This document shows, piece by piece, positions 1 through 5,704 of a stretch of 6,153 nt of DNA; position 1 is the stretch's first letter, and each line of letters opens with the position of its first letter. A model generated the notes under the pieces. It saw nothing but the letters and a program-made list of their open reading frames with translations. It searched no databases and was not told the origin of the DNA. Both the position numbers and the translations under genes were made by a program. The stretch covers positions 1-6,153 of the forward strand of contig JAHIOG010000183.1 of the NCBI GenBank assembly GCA_018895675.1. The letters are read 5' to 3'. This DNA comes from a bacterium (lineage in GTDB: Bacteria > Fidelibacterota > UBA2242).

Positions 1-272
1 GGACAATTCTGAGTCTGGTTGATGACCTGATAATTGCAACATAAGTAGCTCTCTGCGGTTCCGGGACACCCTTTTACCACATCACCCTTTGAGTGTGTCA
101 GATAAAGAACTCTCTTAGGATCCATATCCCGAATATCTTCACTTATATCATAGTCGTCCGGCACAACCTTTTGTATTCGGCCAGGATATTTCTCGATAAT
201 AGCGCCGGTCACGGCATCGTTTAAAGCGGATTCTGTTACAAAAATGCGAAGAAACCGGTTTTTCAGATTCAT
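1..272 (-). CDS. SPL-like radical SAM protein, N-terminal part (runs off left edge)
   Basis: This is the N-terminal 90 residues of a protein resembling the spore photoproduct lyase family, radical SAM enzymes that in Bacillus reverse the spore photoproduct thymine dimer. I translated it from the ATG at 272-270. The strongest signal is the end of the fragment, with KGCPG (Cys69), YLCCNYQVI (Cys78, Cys79) and QNCP (Cys90). Cys90 sits where the first cysteine of the CxxxCxxC iron-sulfur motif lies in SPL proteins, followed by a Pro codon cut by the window edge. The rest of the cluster motif and the barrel lie outside the window. The extra cysteines at 69, 78 and 79 are unlike Bacillus SplB as I remember it and suggest a separate SPL-like subfamily. 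The ATG follows directly on the TAG of the ParB-like gene (275-273) and has only a weak ribosome site, so translation is probably coupled. The substrate is unknown; true photoproduct repair is not shown. Confidence 0.8.
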   Translation of the reverse strand, partial: MNLKNRFLRIFVTESALNDAVTGAIIEKYPGRIQKVVPDDYDISEDIRDMDPKRVLYLTHSKGDVVKGCPGTAESYLCCNYQVINQTQNC

Positions 273-1217
273 CTATAATTTATCCATAATCTGCCGAATT
301 TTTTGGATGGTCATGTCGTCGCCCAATTGCTGCAGACGTTTCAAGTCTTTTGAAGTACGCAATCGCCATTGCAGCGTCAATTCCTTCTTTTCGAAAGATT
401 CATCGTAGGATAGCGTTGCGTTGTTCGGCAAATCAAGTTTTTTGATATCGCTGTCGATAGAATTTTTATGAATCGATAATTGAGGGTATCGTTTCTGAAA
501 AACCGCCGTTCGCAATTGCGCCAGAGAATCCTTTAGCGCAATATCGCCGGCTTGAAAATATTTCTCCCAGTTTAGATCTTTTAAAACCGCGGCAAGATCC
601 TTTCGATCCCTGGTCTTTATTTCAGAAAGATACAGCATAATTTCTTCCAATACACTTAATGTGGGACGGAATTTTGCAATGAATTTTCCGATTTGCTTTC
701 GTTCCGGGTCATTTAGATCAGCAAATAACAGCCATGTTTTCAGAGGAGCATTTTTCTGAATCAAATACTCCCGAAGAGCAGCTTGAATTGATGTCGTTGA
801 CTTGTACTGTTCGATTAATTTGTTCCGGGCAGTGATTTTTATTTCAGGGAAAAGTCTGTGCAAAATATCGTCATCGGAAATATTATATGTTTTAGCAACG
901 GATAAAAGTTTTCCAACCTCAACGGGATACAGCGCCCGCTTATTTATCTGAATTTTAATAATAAGCGCTAATACCGATAATACATCCAATGATCCCGGAA
1001 TAACGTACGTCACAATGCGGTCGTCATCCTGGTAATCAGTCTGCAAAAAATCGAATCCATATACTATTCTATAGCCATTTTCAGCTGGTTGTACAAGAAT
1101 TTGGTTTTGTAAAAAAGATAAATTATCCACCACCGGCTGATAGACAAAAACATCAAAGGTTGTATCGTTTTTATTTATTTGACGAAGAGTCAGAACTACC
1201 GGCTTTACGAACTGCAT
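273..1217 (-). CDS. Divergent ParB-like protein
   Basis: A 314-aa protein that looks like a diverged ParB/Spo0J-family member, probably cytoplasmic and possibly DNA-binding. Residues about 1-75 resemble the ParB N-terminal fold, with ILVQP at 40-44 and YRIVYGFDFL at 49-58 where ParB has QP and a G-x-R-R motif; the arginines are missing. Residues 92-125 (NKRALYPVEVGKLL, then a helix-turn-helix-like stretch YNISDDDILHRLF) match the layout of the ParB 'N..R..L.P.E.A' box. The C-terminus (about 268-314) has FEKKELTL followed by an amphipathic helix, as in some ParB-like proteins. I chose the ATG at 1217 because GGAG lies 8 nt upstream; a GTG at 1238 would add seven residues. The gene overlaps the end of the glycosyltransferase gene by 47 nt, and its stop abuts the SPL-like start. 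No ParA partner or centromere-like repeat is visible, so a chromosome-partition role is unlikely. Similarity was judged by eye only. Confidence 0.6.
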   Translation of the reverse strand: MQFVKPVVLTLRQINKNDTTFDVFVYQPVVDNLSFLQNQILVQPAENGYRIVYGFDFLQTDYQDDDRIVTYVIPGSLDVLSVLALIIKIQINKRALYPVEVGKLLSVAKTYNISDDDILHRLFPEIKITARNKLIEQYKSTTSIQAALREYLIQKNAPLKTWLLFADLNDPERKQIGKFIAKFRPTLSVLEEIMLYLSEIKTRDRKDLAAVLKDLNWEKYFQAGDIALKDSLAQLRTAVFQKRYPQLSIHKNSIDSDIKKLDLPNNATLSYDESFEKKELTLQWRLRTSKDLKRLQQLGDDMTIQKIRQIMDKL

Positions 1218-2046
1218 CGAGTTTTCTCCGATATTCACTTAGTTTTCCGGCGAAGATATTGGGAAGATCATATCGTTTCCGGCGACCGGTTTCCAGAACA
1301 GTCAGTTTTTTAATAATTTCTTTTAGCACCAATTCCCGCTGGTCATCGGTAATGTCTTCTTTCAATAATTTTTCCAGAGCCTGGATGCGATAGCGGTCCA
1401 TTCCCCAGTATTGGCGGGATAGCTGATCCGAATGTCCGCCGGTTTTAACAATTAATTTCTCCGGGATCAGGGCAATCTGGTACTTATAGGCAATTCGCAA
1501 CCACAGGTCATAGTCTTCGCATACCGGCATGTTCTCATCAAATACTCCCACATCGTTGAAAACTTTCTGATGAACCAGCACTGCCGAAGGACTGACGATA
1601 CACAGCGGCAGACACCTGGGAAAAATCCAACCGGAATATTTTTGATGCTTTTTCATGGGATTGACGAATTTCCCCTTTCGGATCCATTTTTCATCGGTCT
1701 GGACAATCATAATATCCGGATGCTCCCGAAGGTATTGCATCTGCCGATCTAATTTTTCCGGAAGCCAGTAATCATCCGAATCCAGGAAGGCAACCCAGGT
1801 ACCTTCAGATTTTTCCAACCCGAAATTTCGCGCCGATGAGACGCCGCCATGGAGTTTTGAGTAAAATCGTATCTTCTCTGTAAATTTTGATAAAATCCGG
1901 CTTGTATTATCAGTTGAACCGTCATCAACAACGATCAATTCATAGTTTTTATATGTCTGGCTCAAGACGGACTTGATCGCACGTTCCAGTGCAGCACCCC
2001 TGTTGTAGGTGGGAATAATTACCGATATGCGTCCGGGATCATCCAT
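1171..2046 (-). CDS. Glycosyltransferase family 2 protein
   Basis: A 291-aa GT-A-fold glycosyltransferase (family 2) that would transfer a sugar from an activated nucleotide-sugar donor to an unknown acceptor. Visible motifs in order are SVIIPTYNR at 8-16 (first beta strand), VVDDGSTD at 39-46 (nucleotide binding), GGVSSARNFG at 67-76, the DxD metal site FLDSDD at 87-92, and CEDYDLWLR at 176-184 with the ED pair expected for the catalytic base. A C-terminal GGHSDQLSR (203-211) and WGMDRYR (214-220) mark a subgroup. There is no signal peptide or membrane segment, so it is probably cytosolic. The ATG at 2046-2044 shares one base with the upstream TAA (TAATG), typical of coupled translation. The last 47 nt overlap the ParB-like gene. 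It is the only glycosyltransferase visible; no polysaccharide locus surrounds it. The family call is firm, the acceptor unknown. Confidence 0.92.
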   Translation of the reverse strand: MDDPGRISVIIPTYNRGAALERAIKSVLSQTYKNYELIVVDDGSTDNTSRILSKFTEKIRFYSKLHGGVSSARNFGLEKSEGTWVAFLDSDDYWLPEKLDRQMQYLREHPDIMIVQTDEKWIRKGKFVNPMKKHQKYSGWIFPRCLPLCIVSPSAVLVHQKVFNDVGVFDENMPVCEDYDLWLRIAYKYQIALIPEKLIVKTGGHSDQLSRQYWGMDRYRIQALEKLLKEDITDDQRELVLKEIIKKLTVLETGRRKRYDLPNIFAGKLSEYRRKLDAVRKAGSSDSSSNK

Positions 2047-2675
2047 TATTTTTCATGTATTCCGGTTTTAGCAGAAACCAGATCGATCAATATTTTTAAC
2101 TCATTTTTCAGTTTATCAATTGTACTGTCAAGATTCTTTTTAAATATAGACACTGTGGCTGAATCGGCTGTATCTGAAATCACTTTCAATGAACAAAATG
2201 GAACTGATAATTCACGGCAAAACTCAGCGATCCGAAACGCTTCCATATCGACTGCATAAGCGCCGGTTTTCAACGCTACCGCCCGCTTTTCCGATTCGGA
2301 TGTAATGGCGTTTTCAGCTGTATATAAAGAGCATCGTACCCAGTTTGAAGGTATTTGTGATGTGGAATTATTAAATTGGATGCAAAGTTCACCCGCGGAA
2401 AGCTGGTTTGATCGACCGCTTATATATTTGGATGGAAATATGATATCCCGTATTTCTAATCCATCATTCAGGGCTCCGGCGGTTCCGGCGTTGATGACCT
2501 GCTGTATCGAATTCTTTACCATGCAGTTTGCAATAAACGACCGATCATTTTTAAAACCTATTGATATCTTTTGAAAATATAGCTGAACGTGCTTTTGGTT
2601 TTTATATTCGGGCGTTAAATACCGTTGAATAGGATCCAGTTCTTTAGAAAGTGCCGCAAGGATGAGTATGTTCAA
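2046..2675 (-). CDS. MTA/SAH nucleosidase-like protein (PNP/UDP phosphorylase superfamily)
   Basis: A 209-aa enzyme of the PNP_UDP_1 superfamily, closest by eye to 5'-methylthioadenosine/S-adenosylhomocysteine nucleosidase. That enzyme splits adenine from MTA, SAH and 5'-deoxyadenosine. Key residues fit: Glu12 (KEL, catalytic acid position), INAGTAGAL at 61-69, VDMEA at 142-146 with the ribose-contacting glutamate Glu145, and ISDTAD at 166-171 with Asp168 at the base-binding aspartate position. The loop around residue 40 (SIGFKND) lacks the usual GxGK-like form, and the protein is about 20 residues shorter than E. coli MTAN, so specificity could differ. The start is TTG at 2675-2673: the in-frame stop lies only 9 nt upstream (first base at 2684), and this start places Glu12 correctly. 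No clear ribosome site is seen, so reinitiation after the zinc-ribbon gene is likely. Other nucleosidases or a futalosine-hydrolase-like role cannot be excluded. Confidence 0.85.
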   Translation of the reverse strand: MNILILAALSKELDPIQRYLTPEYKNQKHVQLYFQKISIGFKNDRSFIANCMVKNSIQQVINAGTAGALNDGLEIRDIIFPSKYISGRSNQLSAGELCIQFNNSTSQIPSNWVRCSLYTAENAITSESEKRAVALKTGAYAVDMEAFRIAEFCRELSVPFCSLKVISDTADSATVSIFKKNLDSTIDKLKNELKILIDLVSAKTGIHEK

Positions 2676-2681
2676 TGAAAA

Positions 2682-2924
2682 TCAGTTTTTCTGCTTTTTT
2701 TTATCGGCAGAATCGTTCTTGTTAATAACACTGTTCCATGACTCACGATCCATTAACTCGTACCATCCGCAGCTGTTACAGATTCTGAAATAGGTCTTTT
2801 TACCAAAATAAGATTTTCTTCGATACACAACTTCACCGGAGCATTTGTTACACTTTTCTGAAATTTTAGTGTCGTAAGGCTGAGCATGTGTTTTTTTCTT
2901 GCTAACGTTGAATTTATCCGTCAT
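2682..2924 (-). CDS. Small Cys4 zinc-ribbon protein
   Basis: An 80-aa basic protein with one probable zinc ribbon: CNKC at 25-28 and CNSC at 49-52, with 20 residues between the two knuckles. The central segment (VVYRRKSYFGKKTYFRI) is rich in basic and aromatic residues, and the tail ends in a lysine-rich stretch. Such ribbons bind nucleic acid or proteins; nothing here identifies the partner. I chose the ATG at 2924-2922, which has GGAG about 10 nt upstream. It is the first gene of the five-gene minus-strand run, and its TGA lies 6 nt before the TTG start of the nucleosidase, in the same reading frame. Function unknown. Confidence 0.75.
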   Translation of the reverse strand: MTDKFNVSKKKTHAQPYDTKISEKCNKCSGEVVYRRKSYFGKKTYFRICNSCGWYELMDRESWNSVINKNDSADKKKQKN

Positions 2925-2959
2925 CCGAATTCATCTCCACTCAATTATTTATATGCGCT

Positions 2960-2970
2960 GGGGAACCCCC
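2960..2970. other. Small GC hairpin in the operon leader
   Basis: GGGG, a three-base loop and CCCC form a 4-bp hairpin inside the otherwise A/T-rich leader of the left operon, about 36-46 nt upstream of the zinc-ribbon ATG. On the plus strand it is followed by TTTT, but no plus-strand gene ends nearby. It is too short to call a terminator or riboswitch. Confidence 0.2.
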
Positions 2971-3008
2971 TTTTGAATAACCAAACAATATTTACGAACG
3001 AAAAAGTA

Positions 3009-3024
3009 GCAATATAATATACCA
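3009..3024 (-). promoter_or_regulatory. Putative extended -10 promoter for the zinc-ribbon/nucleosidase/GT/ParB-like/SPL operon
   Basis: Read on the minus strand, TGG-TATATT (3024 down to 3016) matches the extended -10 form TGnTATAAT with five of six core bases. Transcription would start near 3009, giving a leader of about 85 nt before the ATG at 2924. A perfect TTGACA lies further upstream at 3058-3053, but its spacing to this -10 is too long (about 31 nt). At 17-18 nt spacing only weak -10 matches follow it. Called by eye. Confidence 0.45.
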
Positions 3025-3054
3025 TGACAAAATTCTTATATCTTTAGCGGATTG

Positions 3055-3278
3055 TCAAGGTTTTCTTTTTGATAATTTTTCTATTTTCACCTGTAATTCC
3101 TGGATAATGGCATCTTTTTCCTGAATTGCCTTCTCGTTTTACCCTTTGATAACTCACTCAAAGACCGGAGGAAATATTGGTAGTCCGTCATTTTTCTAAC
3201 TGTATCTATAATTGATTTTGGGGTTGTGTTGAATGAAACCCTGCCAGGAACATAACGTCGTTGCAAAATGCCAGTCAA
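3055..3278 (-). pseudogene. Frameshifted small coiled-coil reading frame
   Basis: Two overlapping minus-strand frames join into one convincing short protein if a single base is restored at the A4 run (3140-3137). The first frame runs from about 3278 (TTG) or 3191 (ATG, MTDYQYFLRSLSELSKG). The second continues as EKAIQEKDAIIQELQ and ends KRKP at the TGA at 3057-3055. The joined product would have a Lys/Glu-rich helix of about 26 residues with hydrophobic residues at heptad-like spacing, which is not expected of random sequence. No good ribosome site precedes either start. The upstream part of the frame runs into the tRNA promoter and is stopped inside the tRNA gene. It may be a decayed gene, a gene fragment, or an intact gene hit by a one-base assembly error. 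I do not recognise the family. Confidence 0.4.
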
Positions 3279-3289
3279 TGTTGTAAATT
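3261..3289 (+). promoter_or_regulatory. Putative promoter of the tRNA-Thr gene
   Basis: TTGCAA (3261-3266) and TAAATT (3284-3289) are separated by 17 nt, each matching four of six consensus bases. A GC-rich CGCGC discriminator region follows, and the start site would be about 10 nt before the mature tRNA 5' end. A GC-rich discriminator is typical of stable-RNA promoters under stringent control. Called by eye. Confidence 0.4.
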
Positions 3290-3305
3290 TTCGCGCTTTT
3301 TCTAT

Positions 3306-3378
3306 GCCACCCTAGCTCAGCTGGTAGAGCAGCTGTTTCGTAAATAGCAGGTCGCCGGTTCGATCCCGGCGGGTGGCT
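3306..3378 (+). tRNA. tRNA-Thr (anticodon CGT)
   Basis: A complete 73-nt cloverleaf: acceptor stem GCCACCC/GGGTGGC, D stem GCTC/GAGC with an AGCTGGTA loop, and anticodon stem GCTGT/ATAGC with one G-U pair. The anticodon loop TTCGTAA carries CGT at 3339-3341, which reads the threonine codon ACG. The variable loop is AGGTC and the T arm is GCCGG-TTCGATC-CCGGC. The discriminator base is T, and the CCA end is not encoded (TCAG follows), so it must be added after transcription. It is the only plus-strand gene in the window and separates the two minus-strand blocks. Confidence 0.96.
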
Positions 3379-3391
3379 CAGTTCAATCCAC

Positions 3392-3417
3392 AAAAAATAT
3401 TTTACTTTAAATGTAAA
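3392..3417 (-). terminator. Weak putative terminator of the beta-glucosidase operon
   Basis: On the minus strand TTTAC, a 7-nt loop and GTAAA (3417 to 3401) are followed by ATATTTTTT. The stem is only 5 bp and mostly A/T, so termination would be inefficient. It lies about 90 nt past the beta-glucosidase stop and just before the convergent tRNA gene. The rest of the 3379-3503 gap shows nothing else I can name. Confidence 0.3.
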
Positions 3418-3503
3418 TCCGATACTTAAAATGTTTCCTCAGGTGGTGTAGTTAAGCAGAATCGAGTAATTTATTTATCTTTCCAAAGTCAATGAGGTTA
3501 TTT

Positions 3504-4865
3504 TTATAAATCAACATTTAAAATTTTGCCATTGGTGACAATACACTTTTTATACCAAGTTGCAGAATCTTTTTGAATGCGTCGCCCACTGACATAATCC
3601 ACATAGACCAACCCAAAACGTTTGCTAAACCCCTCGACCCACTCAAAATTATCCAGAATCGACCACTGGAAGTAAGCCCTGGCGGACACACCGTCGCTTA
3701 TAGCGCGTTGATATTCTTTCAGATATCGGTTGAGATAATCGATCCGCTGAGGATCGTGCACTTTGCCGTCAACACCGATCCAATCAAGGTTCGCCATGCC
3801 ATTCTCGGCAATTACAATCGGCAGACCATAGCGTTCATAAAAGAATTTCGGTCCCCAGTAGAGGGACTCCGGGACAATTGTCCAGTCCATAGCGGTGCGG
3901 GCGGAGCCGGGTTCGGGGCCAAGAGTTTGCCACCCTTCTTCCTCAGCCTTAACTTTATCTGCGGTGTATATGTTCACCCCATAGAAATCCATCGGTTGCC
4001 GGATCATCTCCATATCATCCGCTGAAACCTTAGGCATCAGAGAACCGAAGATTTTCAATCCGTCGGCAGGATACTCGCCCCGAATCATAGGATCGGCCCA
4101 CCAGGTATTGTTCCAGAGGTTCTTTTCCATGATGGCAAATGTTGCCTGGCGGGCAGCATCGAGGTCCTGTGGCGTGTTCATTGCAGGAACCGAAATGATA
4201 CCCACTAACGCGGCACCAACCTGGGGCGGCGTTTTGGCATGAGCCCTGATAATTTGAACAGCTTTTCCGTGGGCCAGTAAAACGTTGTGCCCGGCGGTCA
4301 GTACCTCCGGAAAATTGAGTTTCAGACCAGGAGCATTGCTGCCGGTCTGATGACCGAAATGAATGAAGCATTGCGGCTCGTTGAGAGTCATCCAGTACTT
4401 TACCCGGTCAGAGAGCTTTTCCACAACGACACGGGTATATTCAACGAACCAGTCGGAACTATCAGGATGTAGCCAACCGCCTTTCAGGAATAGTTCGTAA
4501 GGATAATCCCAGTGAAAAAGCGTAATCCAGGGGTCGATGCCATTTTCCAATAGACCATCAATCAATTTATCATAGAAGGCTAATCCTTTTACGTTCGGCT
4601 TACCGATACCATCCGGCAGCACCCGTGGCCAGGCAATGGACAAGCGATAAGCCTGTATTCCGAGCTTAGCCATTAGATCGATATCTTCCCGCCAGCGATG
4701 GTAATGATCGGGACCGACATTGGCGGATTCGCCGCCTTTTACTTTACCGGGCTGTTTACAAAACATATCCCATACTGATGTCCCCCGCCCATCTTCACCG
4801 TTGCCGCCTTCAATCTGGTAGCTGGCTGCCGCCACGCCCCAGATAAAATCTCCCGGAAAACTCAA
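3504..4865 (-). CDS. GH1 beta-glucosidase (family 1 glycoside hydrolase)
   Basis: A 453-aa retaining beta-glycosidase of family GH1, which releases the non-reducing sugar from beta-glucosides such as cello-oligosaccharides. The N-terminal signature is DFIWGVAAASYQIEG (6-20). FHWDYP lies at 117-122, the acid/base Glu163 in TLNEP, and the nucleophile Glu354 in IAENG. The sugar-binding residues Gln17, His118, Asn162, Trp401, Glu408 and Trp409 are present (WSILDNFEW). Length is normal for the family and there is no signal peptide, so it is cytoplasmic. I chose the TTG at 4865-4863: it has GGAG 5 nt upstream, gives the usual GH1 start (SFPGDFIWG), and lies 11 nt after the permease stop. The open frame continues upstream to 5075, but that part is out-of-frame permease sequence. 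As last gene of the transporter operon it likely cleaves the imported glycoside. Beta-galactosidase, fucosidase or similar side activities are common in the family; GH1 members acting on 6-phosphates are unlikely beside an ABC importer. Confidence 0.95.
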   Translation of the reverse strand: MSFPGDFIWGVAAASYQIEGGNGEDGRGTSVWDMFCKQPGKVKGGESANVGPDHYHRWREDIDLMAKLGIQAYRLSIAWPRVLPDGIGKPNVKGLAFYDKLIDGLLENGIDPWITLFHWDYPYELFLKGGWLHPDSSDWFVEYTRVVVEKLSDRVKYWMTLNEPQCFIHFGHQTGSNAPGLKLNFPEVLTAGHNVLLAHGKAVQIIRAHAKTPPQVGAALVGIISVPAMNTPQDLDAARQATFAIMEKNLWNNTWWADPMIRGEYPADGLKIFGSLMPKVSADDMEMIRQPMDFYGVNIYTADKVKAEEEGWQTLGPEPGSARTAMDWTIVPESLYWGPKFFYERYGLPIVIAENGMANLDWIGVDGKVHDPQRIDYLNRYLKEYQRAISDGVSARAYFQWSILDNFEWVEGFSKRFGLVYVDYVSGRRIQKDSATWYKKCIVTNGKILNVDL

Positions 4866-4876
4866 TGTTACTCCAA

Positions 4877-5704
4877 TTATTCTTTTACGCTGCCCAGCAT
4901 AATACCGCGCAAATAGTATTTCTGCATCGCCAGGAAGACGATAATGATCGGCAGAATCGTGATCACCGAACCGGCCATCATCATTTCCGTATCCTGCACG
5001 TGCTCGCCCATCAAATTGGCGAGAACCACCGGCAGGGTATACATGGAATCCTTCGTCAACACAATCAAGGGCCACAGGAAATCATTCCAGGCACCCATAA
5101 AGGTAAATAACGCCAGGGTTACCAGGATCGGTTTCGCCACCGGCAAGATAATTTTCCAGTAAATATAAAAATCGTGAGCGCCGTCGATACGGGCGGACTC
5201 GATTAAGCTATCCGGGATGGAGATAATATACTGTCTAATCAGGAAAATTCCGTAAATGCTGGCCATACCCGGAATGATTACGCCCCAATAGGTATTGATA
5301 AAACCCATACGATTGAGCATCAGAAAAAGCGGCAGCATTGTTACCTGGGCAGGAATCACCATGGCTGAGAGCAGTAGTTTGAATAGTTTTTGCTTCCCGG
5401 CAAAGCGGTACTTTGCGAAGGCAAAGCCCGCCATGGAATTGAAAATCAGTGAAATGCCGGTAATGGACAGCGAGATCACAATGCTATTAAGAAAGTAGCG
5501 GGTCACATTCAAACGACTGAACAGAATTTGATAATGCTCGAAGGTTACTTTTTCCGGCCAGAACTTCGGTGGAAATTGGTTGGCCTGACCCACCGGCATC
5601 AGGGAGGCGGAAATCATCCACACAAAAGGTGTAATCGTCAGCACCACCCCAATTAAGAGAACCAAATAGAGAATAACTTTGCGAATCCGGATCTTATAAT
5701 ACAT
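4877..5704 (-). CDS. Carbohydrate ABC transporter permease, MalG type
   Basis: A complete 275-aa inner-membrane permease of the MalG/CUT1 sugar ABC family. It forms the channel together with the MalF-type partner encoded just upstream. About six hydrophobic segments are visible, near residues 10-32, 71-97, 107-130, 139-160, 187-213 and 241-262. The cytoplasmic EAA loop, which docks the ATPase, is at 169-188 (ESARIDGA, then LP) with the conserved glycine Gly175. A polar, proline-rich segment at 39-70 follows the first membrane segment, as in MalG proteins. The ATG at 5704-5702 has AGAGGA just upstream and overlaps the end of the partner gene by 11 nt. The beta-glucosidase follows after 11 nt, suggesting a beta-linked oligosaccharide or glycoside as substrate. 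No ATPase gene is present; CUT1 systems often share an MsmK/MalK-type ATPase encoded elsewhere. Confidence 0.95.
   Translation of the reverse strand: MYYKIRIRKVILYLVLLIGVVLTITPFVWMISASLMPVGQANQFPPKFWPEKVTFEHYQILFSRLNVTRYFLNSIVISLSITGISLIFNSMAGFAFAKYRFAGKQKLFKLLLSAMVIPAQVTMLPLFLMLNRMGFINTYWGVIIPGMASIYGIFLIRQYIISIPDSLIESARIDGAHDFYIYWKIILPVAKPILVTLALFTFMGAWNDFLWPLIVLTKDSMYTLPVVLANLMGEHVQDTEMMMAGSVITILPIIIVFLAMQKYYLRGIMLGSVKE

Noticed and set aside
1160..1393. 77-aa plus-strand frame
   Set aside because: Antisense to the glycosyltransferase and ParB-like genes; Ser/Arg/Phe-rich shadow with no motif.
2305..2574. 89-aa plus-strand frame
   Set aside because: Antisense to the nucleosidase gene, whose active-site motifs are clear on the minus strand.
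3222..3243. GGGTT/AACCC inverted repeat
   Set aside because: Five-base stem with a loop of about 11 nt and no T-run on either strand; not supportable as a terminator.
3196..3393. 65-aa minus-strand frame including SHPPGSNRRPAIYETA
   Set aside because: It is the antisense of the tRNA-Thr gene; this peptide is a well-known false call over tRNAs.
3573..4025. 150-aa plus-strand frame
   Set aside because: It lies entirely antisense to the GH1 gene, which has all catalytic motifs on the other strand, and it matches no recognisable family.
4030..4371. 113-aa minus-strand frame
   Set aside because: Out-of-frame shadow inside the GH1 gene; Ser/Arg/Cys-rich composition without domain features.
4866..5075. 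N-terminal 70-residue extension of the GH1 open frame
   Set aside because: Overlaps the permease coding region in another frame and has no GH1 character; a good TTG start with ribosome site lies at 4865.
4865..5162. Two plus-strand frames over the MalG-type permease gene
   Set aside because: Both are antisense to the conserved membrane segments of the permease; one is His/Gln-rich without domain features.
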